NCBI GenBank assembly: GCA_963766995.1
Contig: CAVYCE010000002.1
Location: 1 to 64,000, forward strand
DNA from: Bog-473 sp963766995
GTDB taxonomy: Bacteria > Actinomycetota > Acidimicrobiia > Acidimicrobiales > RAAP-2
DNA length: 64,000 nucleotides
Direction of reading: 5' to 3'
Shown here: one piece after another, positions 46,316-54,925 of the stretch
How positions within the stretch are numbered: position 1 is the first letter of the stretch
How the letters are laid out: each line of letters begins with the position of its first letter
Program-made: the position numbers and the translations under genes
Notes under the pieces: generated by a model
The model's input: only the letters and a program-made list of their open reading frames with translations
The model's database searches: none
Told to the model about the DNA's origin: nothing

Positions 46316-46316
46316 G

Positions 46317-46997
46317 TCAGCGCACCCTTCGCCCACTGCGCGACCACGGCAGGACCAATCGTTGTACGCCGACGATGCCCAGATCAGCCGCCGCGGCCAA
46401 TGCGACGGAGAGGACGAGACCCACGATGATCGGCGTGTTGTAGGGAAGGCTAAAGCCGTAGGTGATCTGCTGGCCCAGCCCGCCGAGTCCTATTAATGCG
46501 GTGACGGTGACCAGCCCGATGACCGTTGAGGTGGCGACGCGAAGGCCGGCAAAGATATAAGGCAGCGCTAGGGGGAGTTCCACTCGCCACAATGCGGCGC
46601 GACGGGTGAAGCCGAACGCGGTGGCCGCTTCTCGTGCGTCGGTGGGCACGGCATTGAGTCCGGCCACCGTGTTCCAGATGAGTATGAGCAAGGTGTATCC
46701 GACCAGTGCGATCTCGGCGGTCACCCAGGAATGGGGCGGTATGTACCCCGTCACACCGCCAACGACGGCGAAGAGGGCCAGTGAAGGGATGATGTAGAGC
46801 GTGCTGGCGAATCCGAACACTGGCGATCGGATGATGCGGTAGCGCCACGCCAGCACGGCCAGTGGAATGGAAATGAGGGTGCCGATGCCGACAGCAATCA
46901 GCGTCAGCTCAATGTGTTGCACGAGGTTTCCCTGAATCTGCCCCCATTGACTGGTGACATAGCTCCAGCGGAAGAACGGGTTGGCCCCGGCCAGCAC
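46317..46997 (-). CDS. Osmoprotectant ABC transporter permease (second)
   Basis: 226 aa from GTG 46997; TAGCGT (47010-47005) is 13 nt upstream. Five to six spans with the EAA loop VPTDAREAATAFGFTRRAALWRVELP (about 115-140) and VTALIGLGGLGQQITYGF after it. The open frame runs back to 47648, but that part is antisense to the ATPase. It is the first gene of the minus-strand transporter operon. Confidence 0.92.
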   Translation of the reverse strand: MLAGANPFFRWSYVTSQWGQIQGNLVQHIELTLIAVGIGTLISIPLAVLAWRYRIIRSPVFGFASTLYIIPSLALFAVVGGVTGYIPPHSWVTAEIALVGYTLLILIWNTVAGLNAVPTDAREAATAFGFTRRAALWRVELPLALPYIFAGLRVATSTVIGLVTVTALIGLGGLGQQITYGFSLPYNTPIIVGLVLSVALAAAADLGIVGVQRLVLPWSRSGRRVR

Positions 46998-47004
46998 GGA
47001 TGGG

Positions 47005-47057
47005 ACGCTACCAGTCCCCTCCCTCCGTATTGGTTGACGCTGCCGCGTAGGTAACGT
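47005..47057. promoter_or_regulatory. Divergent promoters of the osmoprotectant transporter
   Basis: TAGCGT (47010-47005, minus) precedes the permease GTG by 13 nt, and TAACGT (47052-47057, plus) precedes the ATPase GTG 47064 by exactly 12 nt. The two -10 hexamers are nearly identical and about 40 bp apart, so both halves of one transporter would be switched from one short region. Confidence 0.6.
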
Positions 47058-47063
47058 GGTCTG

Positions 47064-48179
47064 GTGATCACGCTCGAGCGGCTGAGCAAGACATATGGCC
47101 CGAACTCGACCGCGGTAGGTGAACTCAGTTTCACCATCCCCGATGGAGAGCTGTGCGTGCTGGTTGGTCCCTCGGGGTGTGGCAAGACGACCACGCTGCG
47201 GATGATCAACCGCCTGATTGAGCCAAGCGGCGGACGCATTCTCATTGATGGCACCAATGTCTTGACCATGGATCCGGTGCAACTGCGTCGAGGCATCGGG
47301 TACGTGATTCAGCAGGGCGGGCTCTTCCCGCACAAGCGCATCGCCGACAATGTGGCGACCGTGCCCCGTTTGCTCGGCTGGGACAAGCAGCGAATCGATG
47401 ACCGCGTCCACGAGTTGCTCGAGTTGGTGGGCCTCGACCCGAAGCGATACGGCCGGCGCTACCCACACGAACTGAGCGGCGGTGAGCGTCAGCGTGTGGG
47501 TGTGGCGCGGGCCTTGGGTGGGGATCCGCCGGTGCTTTTGATGGACGAGCCCTTCGGGGCCGTCGACCCGGTGACGCGGAATCGATTGCAACAACAACTC
47601 CTGGACCTTCAGGCCGAGATCAAGAAGACCATCGTCTTTGTCACTCACGACATTGAAGAGGCGGCTCGATTGGCCGATCGGATCGTGGTGCTCTCTGAAG
47701 GTGGGGTGCTGGAACAGTACGACACGCCTTCGGAGGTCCTGGGCAGGCCAGCCACACCGTTTGTGGCCGATTTCGTTGGGGCGGATAGGGGCATTCGCCG
47801 ACTGGCCGTGATGACGGTGGAGGCGAGCGAGTTGTTTCAGCCGCCTCGGGTGCTGGACTCGATGTCGATGGCCGAGGCCCGAGTCGCCGTCGGTGGTTCA
47901 GACAGCCGGTGGGCGGTCGTGGTCGACGACGATGGCGTGCTGGGAGGTTGGATTGACCTTGACCCGGGCTTCGGCGGATCCGTGGCGGATGGCCTGGTGC
48001 CCTTCGACGTGCAGGTGCCGCTGGGCACTTCCCTCCGAGCAGTATTCGGCGAAATGCTGCAGCACGACGTCAGTTGGATCCCCGTGGTTGATTCGGGGCG
48101 TTACCTCGGGGTCCTCACTCCGAACGGCTTGCATGCGGCCATGCGCCGGTCCGTGGGTGGTCAGCCACTCGATACGTAG
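47064..48179 (+). CDS. Osmoprotectant ABC transporter ATPase with CBS domains
   Basis: 371 aa. Walker A GPSGCGKTT, signature LSGGERQRVGVARAL, Walker B VLLMDEPFGAVD and H-loop VTHDIEEA are present. Residues from about 255 to 371 carry a tandem CBS-type module (SRWAVVVDDDGVLGGWIDLD; DVSWIPVVDSGRYLGVLTPNGL). In OpuA-type importers this module senses ionic strength or nucleotides. The start is GTG 47064 with TAACGT exactly 12 nt upstream. It is divergent from its permeases and binding protein. Confidence 0.94.
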   Translation: MITLERLSKTYGPNSTAVGELSFTIPDGELCVLVGPSGCGKTTTLRMINRLIEPSGGRILIDGTNVLTMDPVQLRRGIGYVIQQGGLFPHKRIADNVATVPRLLGWDKQRIDDRVHELLELVGLDPKRYGRRYPHELSGGERQRVGVARALGGDPPVLLMDEPFGAVDPVTRNRLQQQLLDLQAEIKKTIVFVTHDIEEAARLADRIVVLSEGGVLEQYDTPSEVLGRPATPFVADFVGADRGIRRLAVMTVEASELFQPPRVLDSMSMAEARVAVGGSDSRWAVVVDDDGVLGGWIDLDPGFGGSVADGLVPFDVQVPLGTSLRAVFGEMLQHDVSWIPVVDSGRYLGVLTPNGLHAAMRRSVGGQPLDT

Positions 48180-48563
48180 GTGGCGGGCGGTTGGTTGGCT
48201 GGCCCCTGGACCGCTTCACCCCAACATCCCCCGGACTATGCGGTGGGTAGCCGCATGGCCCAGGGGACGCTGGTGCCGTCGGGCGGACGGCTGTGAGCTG
48301 CGCCGCTGAGGACGGGGACCGCAGAGTGGGAGTTGCGGGCCCTTCAGTGAGCGCAACCTTTTGGGGTGCACTCTCGAGTGTGCGGGACCGAATTGGGAGT
48401 ACGGCTGGTGCCCGCTGGGTGGGTGCTGTGTATCGGTCCTGACGGGCCAGGTGGGCCCCTCCGCCCGATCTGTTGAAATATTAAGCGGGCTCACAGCTGG
48501 AATTGGGCTGACTGTGACGTCCCATGGCTGTACTGGAACGATGCCGTCCGTGGGAGCTTGCTG
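48180..48563 (+). other. Intergenic region with a nested hairpin
   Basis: 384 bp with no supported gene. CCCCTGG (48203-48209) pairs with CCAGGGG (48260-48266), and inside it ATGCGG (48238-48243) pairs with CCGCAT (48251-48256). This may end the upstream ATPase transcript or be a structured leader element. TTGAAATATTAAG near 48474 is the only AT-rich piece. No confident promoter for the downstream operon is visible. GGGAG before ATG 48564 is its ribosome site. Confidence 0.45.
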
Positions 48564-49871
48564 ATGCCTGAAGTGTCAGTCGATGAGACTGCCCAGACCG
48601 AGGAGTTGCCCCTAATGGGCGAAGAGGGACTCCCCTCCCCCGCCGGGGGTGGCCGCCGGAAGTGGTGGATCATCGGTGCCGTCGCCGTCGTACTTATTGG
48701 TGGGGCGACTGGTTTGACCTTGTGGTTGACCAGCAGTACGCCTCCCGCCGGATTGGTCCTCAAGACCGAAACCGTGGCGGTGACGACCGGGACCTTGAAG
48801 CAGACCGTCTCGACCTCGGGCACGTTGGAGCCCTCGAGCCAGGCCACCATGAACTTTGCCGTGTCCGGCACCGTGACTGGTGTGAATGTGAAAGCCGGAC
48901 AACAAGTGTCGAGCGGACAGGTTCTGGCCACGGTCGACACCACGGCGTTGCAGGCCAATGTGGATGCAGCCCAGGCCCAAGTGGACTCGGCCGAAGCGCG
49001 GCTGAGCAGCGACGAGTCATCAAAAGCCAGCGCGGCCCAAATTGATTCGGATGAGGCCTCGGTGACGTCGGCGGAGTCCTCGCTCTCGACGGCGAACACT
49101 TCTTTAGGCGACGCCTCATTGACCTCCACCATCGCCGGGACGGTGGCATCGGTGGATCTGACAGTGGGACAGACCGTGTCGGGTTCGAGCGGAGGTGGTG
49201 GCGGAGGCGGCAGTGATGCCAGTGCTGCCTCTGACGCCTCTGATTCGACGTCCGATGGAATTGTCGTCATCGGTACCGACTCCTACATCGTCAACACCAC
49301 CGTGGACGACACCGAGATCGGTGAGATTGCCGAGGGCGACCAAGCCACCGTCACGCCGTCGGGCGCCACGACGGTGGACTACGGCACCGTGTCCTCCATC
49401 GGCCTCATTGCCACCGAGAGCTCGGACGTCGCCACCTTCCCTGTGGTGATTACCGTGACCGGCGATCCGACGGGGCTCTATGCGGGCTCAACGGCCGACG
49501 TGGCCATCATTGTGAAGCAGCTGAATGATGTGATCGAAGTTCCGACCGCGGCCATTTTGTATTCGTCGAGTGGTCAGGCCTATGTCACCGAGGTTGTTGG
49601 CGGCAAGCACGTGACCAAGGACGTCACTGTCGGCGAAGCCGAGGCGGGTGAAACCCAGATCACCAGCGGTGTGGTGTCGGGTGACAAGGTCCTCGAACAG
49701 GTGATCACCTTTACCGGTCGGGCGGGGGCTGGGGCGGGCGGAGCCGGATTGTTCGGCCGTGGTGGCGCCGGCGGGTTTACCCGAAGCGGCACAGGCGGTT
49801 TCGGTGGCGGTGGCCTGGGTGGTGGCGGCACCACGTTCGGCGATGGCGGCTTTGGTGGAGCCGGCGGATGA
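48564..49871 (+). CDS. Efflux periplasmic adaptor-like protein with Gly-rich tail
   Basis: 435 aa from ATG 48564 (GGGAG upstream). A cytoplasmic head is followed by one membrane span (about 33-57), then the HlyD/MacA pattern: a lipoyl-like half (VSGTVTGVNVKAGQQVSSGQVLATVD), a short Ala/Ser helical hairpin, the second lipoyl half (STIAGTVASVDLTVGQTVSG), a Gly/Ser/Asp insert and a beta-barrel (YIVNTTVDDTEIGEIAEGD). The last 55 residues are Gly/Phe rich (GGFGGGGLGGGG). It overlaps the next ATPase gene (ATGA) and would couple it to the cell surface. Confidence 0.9.
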   Translation: MPEVSVDETAQTEELPLMGEEGLPSPAGGGRRKWWIIGAVAVVLIGGATGLTLWLTSSTPPAGLVLKTETVAVTTGTLKQTVSTSGTLEPSSQATMNFAVSGTVTGVNVKAGQQVSSGQVLATVDTTALQANVDAAQAQVDSAEARLSSDESSKASAAQIDSDEASVTSAESSLSTANTSLGDASLTSTIAGTVASVDLTVGQTVSGSSGGGGGGGSDASAASDASDSTSDGIVVIGTDSYIVNTTVDDTEIGEIAEGDQATVTPSGATTVDYGTVSSIGLIATESSDVATFPVVITVTGDPTGLYAGSTADVAIIVKQLNDVIEVPTAAILYSSSGQAYVTEVVGGKHVTKDVTVGEAEAGETQITSGVVSGDKVLEQVITFTGRAGAGAGGAGLFGRGGAGGFTRSGTGGFGGGGLGGGGTTFGDGGFGGAGG

Positions 49872-50605
49872 CCGAGCGTGTGGCAACGCGCGACCTGACG
49901 CCCGGTGATGCGGTCATCGCATTGGAGAACGTGACCAAGGTGTACCGCACGGGGACGATCTCGGTGGCTGCGCTCCGTGGCGTGAGCTTGCAGATCAACT
50001 CCGGCGAATACGTGGCCATCATCGGACCTTCGGGGTCTGGAAAATCCACGCTCATGCATATCCTGGGGTGCCTCGATACACCGACCGGCGGCAGGTACAC
50101 CCTGGCCGGCGAAGACGTTGGGCACATGAGCGAGGCGGAACTGGCCGAGGTGCGCAACCGTCGCATCGGCTTCGTTTTCCAGCAGTTCAATCTTCTGCCT
50201 TCCATGACGGCGTGGCAGAACGTGGAGTTGCCCTTGGCCTATGCCGGTGTGTCGCGGGCTGAGCGCAAGGATCGGGCCATGTCAGCCTTGGACAAGGTGG
50301 GGCTGGCCCAGCGCGTACAGCACAGACCGGGAGAACTCTCCGGAGGGCAGCAGCAGCGCGTGGCCGTAGCTCGAGCCTTGGTGACCGAGCCTGACCTGAT
50401 ACTGGCCGACGAGCCCACGGGCAATCTGGACTCGCGGTCGGCTCGGGATGTGCTCAATCTCATGGACGAACTGCACGACGCCGGGCGCACGTTGGTGTTG
50501 ATCACCCATGACGTGGAAGTGGCGTCGGCATCGGGACGCGTGATGGGCATTCGAGATGGCCTCCTGATCGAAGACGACGACCGGTATCTCGAAAGCGTCC
50601 GTTGA
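49868..50605 (+). CDS. MacB/LolD-type ABC ATPase
   Basis: 245 aa. Walker A GPSGSGKST, Q-loop FVFQQFNLLPSM, signature LSGGQQQRVAVARAL, Walker B LILADEPTGNLD and H-loop ITHDVEVA place it in the MacB/LolD/FtsE group. The stop is 10 nt before the permease gene. Mechanotransmission ABC systems of this group push substrates from or through the outer side of the membrane instead of carrying them across the bilayer. Confidence 0.94.
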   Translation: MTERVATRDLTPGDAVIALENVTKVYRTGTISVAALRGVSLQINSGEYVAIIGPSGSGKSTLMHILGCLDTPTGGRYTLAGEDVGHMSEAELAEVRNRRIGFVFQQFNLLPSMTAWQNVELPLAYAGVSRAERKDRAMSALDKVGLAQRVQHRPGELSGGQQQRVAVARALVTEPDLILADEPTGNLDSRSARDVLNLMDELHDAGRTLVLITHDVEVASASGRVMGIRDGLLIEDDDRYLESVR

Positions 50606-50615
50606 CGGTGCCCAC

Positions 50616-51860
50616 ATGAGCTGGCTGGAGACATTCCGAACTGGAATCAATGGCGTCCGCTCACATCGGCTGCGTTCCGCCCTGACGGTGCTCGGCATCC
50701 TGATCGGCATCGCCGCTGTCATCCTGACCGTGGGTCTGGGGGAAGGGGCACAGGCCCAGGTCAGCTCGGAGATCACCTCGTTGGGAACCAACCTGCTCAC
50801 CATCTCCCCCGGCAGCACCACCTCGTCTGCCGGGATTCGCGGTGGTTTCGGCACCGCCTCGACTCTGACCACCGCCGACTCCTCGGCACTGGCCAACCAC
50901 GTGGTGGCACCGGACATTAAAGCGGCCGCTCCGACCACCCAGTCTTCGGAGGCACTGACCGCCGGGACGGCGAACTGGACCACCACCGTGGTGGGTACGA
51001 CGCCGTCGTGGCTGACCGTGCGCGGGCGCACCGTGGCCCAGGGCCGCTTCTTGGACAATCAAGACGTGAGCGATCACGAGGCGGTGGGTGTCCTCGGGTC
51101 GGTGACGGCTTCAGAGCTGTTCAGCCGGGGTGATCCGGTGGGCCAGAGCGTCGACGTCGACGGTGTACCGATCACCATTGTGGGGGTGCTGTCAGCGACG
51201 GGCTCCACCTCGTCGTCATCGAATTCGTCCGATCAAGATGACCAATTGCTCGTCCCCATCACCACGGCGGCCGAACGCATCTTCGGCGGGACATCGCGCA
51301 ATGAACTCAGCTCGATCATTGTGCAAGCGAAGTCGAGTGGCGACCTCACCGCGGCCTACCAGGAAATCGATCACGAGCTACTGAACCTGCACGGCATCAC
51401 TACGGCGGCCGATGCGGACTTCACCATCACCTCGGAGCAGTCGCTGCTCTCGACGGCCACGTCGGTGGACAAGACACTGACCATTCTGCTGGGCGGCGTG
51501 GCCGGCATCTCCCTTTTAGTGGGTGGCATCGGTGTTATGAACATCATGCTGGTGTCGGTGACCGAGCGGATCCGCGAGATCGGACTACGCAAGGCCCTGG
51601 GAGCCACGCCCCGATTAATCCGCCGCCAATTCTTGGTCGAAGCATCGGTGCTGGGGCTCATTGGCGGCGCCTTGGGCGCCTTGCTGGGGATTTTGGGAGC
51701 CGTGTTCCTCCCTGGAGTGGTCGGTGATCCGATCTCCATCAGTCCCCCGGCGACGGCCGGTGCGCTGTTGGTGGCCTTGGGTATCGGCGTGGCCTTCGGC
51801 GTGTACCCAGCCAGCAGGGCCGCTCATCTCGCGCCAATCGATGCCTTAAGGAGTGAATAG
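50616..51860 (+). CDS. MacB-type FtsX-family permease
   Basis: 414 aa. An N-terminal span (about 20-42, SALTVLGILIGIAAVILTVGL) is followed by an extracytoplasmic MacB_PCD domain (about 45-270) and three C-terminal spans of the FtsX domain, with GGIGVMNIMLVSVTERIREIGLRKALGA and a terminal PASRAAHLAPIDALRSE. It works with the ATPase encoded before it. Confidence 0.93.
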   Translation: MSWLETFRTGINGVRSHRLRSALTVLGILIGIAAVILTVGLGEGAQAQVSSEITSLGTNLLTISPGSTTSSAGIRGGFGTASTLTTADSSALANHVVAPDIKAAAPTTQSSEALTAGTANWTTTVVGTTPSWLTVRGRTVAQGRFLDNQDVSDHEAVGVLGSVTASELFSRGDPVGQSVDVDGVPITIVGVLSATGSTSSSSNSSDQDDQLLVPITTAAERIFGGTSRNELSSIIVQAKSSGDLTAAYQEIDHELLNLHGITTAADADFTITSEQSLLSTATSVDKTLTILLGGVAGISLLVGGIGVMNIMLVSVTERIREIGLRKALGATPRLIRRQFLVEASVLGLIGGALGALLGILGAVFLPGVVGDPISISPPATAGALLVALGIGVAFGVYPASRAAHLAPIDALRSE

Positions 51861-51863
51861 AAA

Positions 51864-52820
51864 ATGATCGCAATGACGGAACGACACAAGGGAGTCAGTG
51901 GAGTGCAGACGATGGGTGGCATGAGAAGGCGAATTCGGATGGCGGGTGTGGCTGCGATATGCGGGCTGTCCACCGTCGCTGTGACGTCGTTGGCGGGAGC
52001 GGCCACGCCCCCTTCCTTCGGCGGAGCCAGTGGATCGGTGGCGTCTCTCTCCGGCACGTCCATGGAGGTACAGAATCCGAACACCGGACAGACCACCGTG
52101 AATTGGACGTCCACGACCGCCTTCACCAAGACGGTCACCCTGAGCGTGAGCGCCATTACCTCAGGCGAATGCCTCTCCATTATCGGCACCCCATCGAAGA
52201 AGTCGAAGACGACCTTGGCCGCTCGCACCATCACGGTGGTCGCGGCGTCTTCCACGGGTACGTGTCCCAGCGCCGCAGGCGGACGCGCCTTTGGGGGCGG
52301 TGCTGCTGGCGCTGGTGGACAGCGCCGCTTCGGTGCCGGTGGATTTGGGGGCGGTGCGCCCGGTGGTTTCACCGGCCGGTCCGGGGGCGGCAGCGGCCGC
52401 ACGGCTCGTGGCAAAGGATTCTTGGGCGGGACGAGCTTCGGAATCGGCTCGGGCAAGGTGACCTCGGTCAGCGGCTCGACGGTCACCCTGAGCGGCTACC
52501 TGTTGAATCAGACGGCCAAGCGATCAACGTCGAAGTCCAAGAAGAGTCTGAAGGCACCCAAGCTGAAGGTTGAGAAGTTCAAGGTCACCACCTCCAAGAC
52601 GACCACGGTGTCGCAGACGCAGGCGACCAGCGCTTCGGCGTTAGCCGTCAAGGACTGCGTGACGGCGGTGGGTTCGATGGCATCGAGCGGAGCGGTCACT
52701 GCGACCACAGTGCGCATCACCGCCACCGACGCCACGACCTGCAGCACGGGGTTCGGAGGCGGATTCGGTGGTGGAGGTTTCGGCGGACCTGGACCAGTCG
52801 TGGCGGGTGGCGGTGGCTGA
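51864..52820 (+). CDS. Secreted DUF5666-like protein with Gly-rich linker and tail
   Basis: 318 aa from ATG 51864, after AAGGAG at the end of the permease gene. The signal peptide (about 20-48) is longer than usual and an internal ATG at 51921 could be the real start. Two similar beta domains (ASGSVASLSGTSMEVQNP and GKVTSVSGSTVTLSGYL; each with an ECLSIIG/DCVTAVG turn holding Cys) resemble DUF5666. Between and after them lie Gly-rich stretches (FGGGAPGGF; FGGGFGGGGFGG). The tail matches those of both adaptors in the operon. Function unknown; probably a cargo or partner of the exporter. Confidence 0.8.
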   Translation: MIAMTERHKGVSGVQTMGGMRRRIRMAGVAAICGLSTVAVTSLAGAATPPSFGGASGSVASLSGTSMEVQNPNTGQTTVNWTSTTAFTKTVTLSVSAITSGECLSIIGTPSKKSKTTLAARTITVVAASSTGTCPSAAGGRAFGGGAAGAGGQRRFGAGGFGGGAPGGFTGRSGGGSGRTARGKGFLGGTSFGIGSGKVTSVSGSTVTLSGYLLNQTAKRSTSKSKKSLKAPKLKVEKFKVTTSKTTTVSQTQATSASALAVKDCVTAVGSMASSGAVTATTVRITATDATTCSTGFGGGFGGGGFGGPGPVVAGGGG

Positions 52821-54459
52821 GTCATTGCCCCGTCCCCCACGCCGCAAATCGGGCCGGCGCCGTACGGCCGTGGTCTCGGTGGTTGTCGTCGCGGCCGTCG
52901 TTGTGGGCGGAGCGACAGCCTGGGCCGTCGACTCCTCTGGCCAATCCGGCTACCGCCTGACCAAGGCGGTGCGCGCTTCTATCGGGCAAACGGTGGACGT
53001 CATCGGAACGATCCAGCCCGTGAACAACGCTGACGCCGCGTTTCAGGTGGCCGGAAAGGTCACGACCGTCACTGCGACTGTGGGACAAGTGGTCAGCCCC
53101 GGTCAGACCCTGGCCACCCTCGATCCGACTTCGCTCACCGAGGCAGTCTCGTCGGCCCAGTCGAGCCTGGCTTCCGACCAGGCGAAGCTGACCGAGGACC
53201 AGGACAGTGAAGACACTGACGCCGGCAGCACGAGTTCGGCCAGCACCACAACGACCACGGCGCCCGCCAGTAGTCCCGGCTCGAGCAGTGGATCCAACGC
53301 TTCCGGCAACATCACGGCCGGTCAGCAGATCCTGATCGCCGATCAGCAGCGGGCCTCGGTCGACCAGCAACAGGAAGCGGCCGACCTGGCACAGGCCGAG
53401 TCGGCGTGTGGGTCGAGCGGCGCCGCATCGCCCGGCGGACCAACTTCCCCCGTTACTCCGACGACGACGCCGACCACTTCGTCGTCCTCGGGCAGCACCA
53501 GCGCCTGCCTTTCCGCCTTGCAACAAGCGGCCACCGATCAGCAGACGGTCTCGAGTGACCAGTCCGTGGTCGCCACTGCCGAGAACAATCTGGCCAAGGA
53601 TCTGACGACCACGGAGAGTAACGACACGCAGGCCAGCCAGTCGAACCAATCGTCGACCGGCAGCGCCAGCAGTTCCAGCGACAAAGCAACCACGAGCGAG
53701 ACGGCCGCCGAGAGCGCAGCCCAAATCGCAGCAGATCAAGCCGCCATCGACCAAGCCCAGGCCAACCTCATCGCCGCCGAGCAGTCGTTGAGCGAGGCCA
53801 CGTTGACCAGCCCGATTGGGGGGACTGTGGCTTCGGTGGGCATTGCGGTCGGCGGCACGGTCAGTGCCGGGTCCAGTACCGACACCATCGACATCATTGG
53901 CACCAAGTCCTACGAAGCGGCGGGCACCTTGACCAGTGGCCAAGTGGCGTCGGTCAAGGTGGGTCAAACGGCAAGCGTGTCCATCGATGGGCGCAACGGC
54001 GCCATCACCGGCACCGTGACCCAAGTCGGTCCGGTGCAGTCGAGCGAGAGCGGCTATTCGTATCCGCTGGTGGTTGATCTGCCGACCACTGTGACGGGCC
54101 TCTTCTCCGGTTCGACGGCCAATGTGGCGGTCACCACGGGAGGGGTCAGCAGCGTCGTCGCCGTCCCCACGTCCGCCGTCAATGCGGTGGGCACCAACGC
54201 CTACGTCCTCACCCTCTCTTCTGGGCAGCTCACCCGCAAGGTGGTCAAGATCGGCCTTATCGGCGATATCTACACCCAAATCACCTCAGGCCTGAAAGTG
54301 GGTGACTCCGTAGTGCTGGCCGATCTCTCTGAAGCCGTTCCGTCGTCCAATGACGCCACCACGGGGTTCGGCGGTGGCGGATTCGGGGGCGGATTCGGGG
54401 GCGGAGGTGGCTTCATTGTGCGCAGAAGCACGACCGCAGGTGGAGGAGCCTTCGGCTGA
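52813..54459 (+). CDS. Second periplasmic adaptor-like protein with Gly-rich tail
   Basis: 548 aa from GTG 52813; GTG 52807 and 52768 are also in frame. A basic head, one membrane span (about 20-42), then a lipoyl half (AGKVTTVTATVGQVVSPGQTLATLD), a very long Ser/Thr/Gln-rich coiled region (about 120-340) with several AQ- and DQ-rich heptads, the second half (SPIGGTVASVGIAVGG) and a barrel domain. The tail is Gly/Phe rich (FGGGGFGGGFGGGGG). It overlaps the DUF5666 gene. Why the operon has two adaptors of such different hairpin length is not clear. Confidence 0.85.
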   Translation: MAESLPRPPRRKSGRRRTAVVSVVVVAAVVVGGATAWAVDSSGQSGYRLTKAVRASIGQTVDVIGTIQPVNNADAAFQVAGKVTTVTATVGQVVSPGQTLATLDPTSLTEAVSSAQSSLASDQAKLTEDQDSEDTDAGSTSSASTTTTTAPASSPGSSSGSNASGNITAGQQILIADQQRASVDQQQEAADLAQAESACGSSGAASPGGPTSPVTPTTTPTTSSSSGSTSACLSALQQAATDQQTVSSDQSVVATAENNLAKDLTTTESNDTQASQSNQSSTGSASSSSDKATTSETAAESAAQIAADQAAIDQAQANLIAAEQSLSEATLTSPIGGTVASVGIAVGGTVSAGSSTDTIDIIGTKSYEAAGTLTSGQVASVKVGQTASVSIDGRNGAITGTVTQVGPVQSSESGYSYPLVVDLPTTVTGLFSGSTANVAVTTGGVSSVVAVPTSAVNAVGTNAYVLTLSSGQLTRKVVKIGLIGDIYTQITSGLKVGDSVVLADLSEAVPSSNDATTGFGGGGFGGGFGGGGGFIVRRSTTAGGGAFG

Positions 54460-54559
54460 CGCCACATTTCAGGTCGGTCACTCGGGGCATTGCGGTGGCT
54501 CAAAGGTGCGAGGCGCACCGTGGAGGTGATGCAGCTCTCACCGACCAAAGGAGTCCTCC

Positions 54560-54925
54560 ATGACCAACAGCAGCCCCCAACCGCGCCACGTTTGGAGCGT
54601 TGCTCCGGGCGCCTGGCACAAAGTATTGCAGTACGGCGCCTCACCACTGATCTACGCCCACTACGTCACGTCAGACACCACCCCGACGCAGGTCCCACTG
54701 GTACCGTGCCCCGGTGCCGTCGATGCAGTTGCCCGAGCCAACACCGGACCCTGCCAATCCGTCGACCCTGGTGGATCTGGACCGGTACCCGCTCCTCCAG
54801 CCCGAGTCCCTTTCATACGAAGCGATCGTCACCGCGGCCCGCAGCCAGGTGGCCCAGCTCGGCGCCGCCGAGATCCCGGGTTTCATTACCCCAGCCGGAG
54901 TGGAACGGTTAGTCAACGACGCTGA
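54560..54925 (+). CDS. Possible small protein (doubtful)
   Basis: 121 aa from ATG 54560, with AAAGGAG six nt upstream, one of the best ribosome sites here. The first half (HVWSVAPGAWHKVLQYGASPLIYAHYV) looks protein-like. The second half overlaps the oxygenase gene in another frame and reads as an Arg/Pro-rich shadow. It may be a short real gene whose end has been lost to an indel. No family recognised. Confidence 0.3.
   Translation: MTNSSPQPRHVWSVAPGAWHKVLQYGASPLIYAHYVTSDTTPTQVPLVPCPGAVDAVARANTGPCQSVDPGGSGPVPAPPARVPFIRSDRHRGPQPGGPARRRRDPGFHYPSRSGTVSQRR

Noticed and set aside
52822..54279. A 485-codon minus-strand frame opposite the second adaptor.
   Set aside because: A shadow of the Ser/Thr/Gln-rich coiled region; no domain is visible.
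49730..54440. Repeated GGCGGNTTC units at three places, considered as a dispersed DNA repeat.
   Set aside because: They follow the codon frame of Gly/Phe-rich protein tails and vary at third positions, so selection is on the protein.
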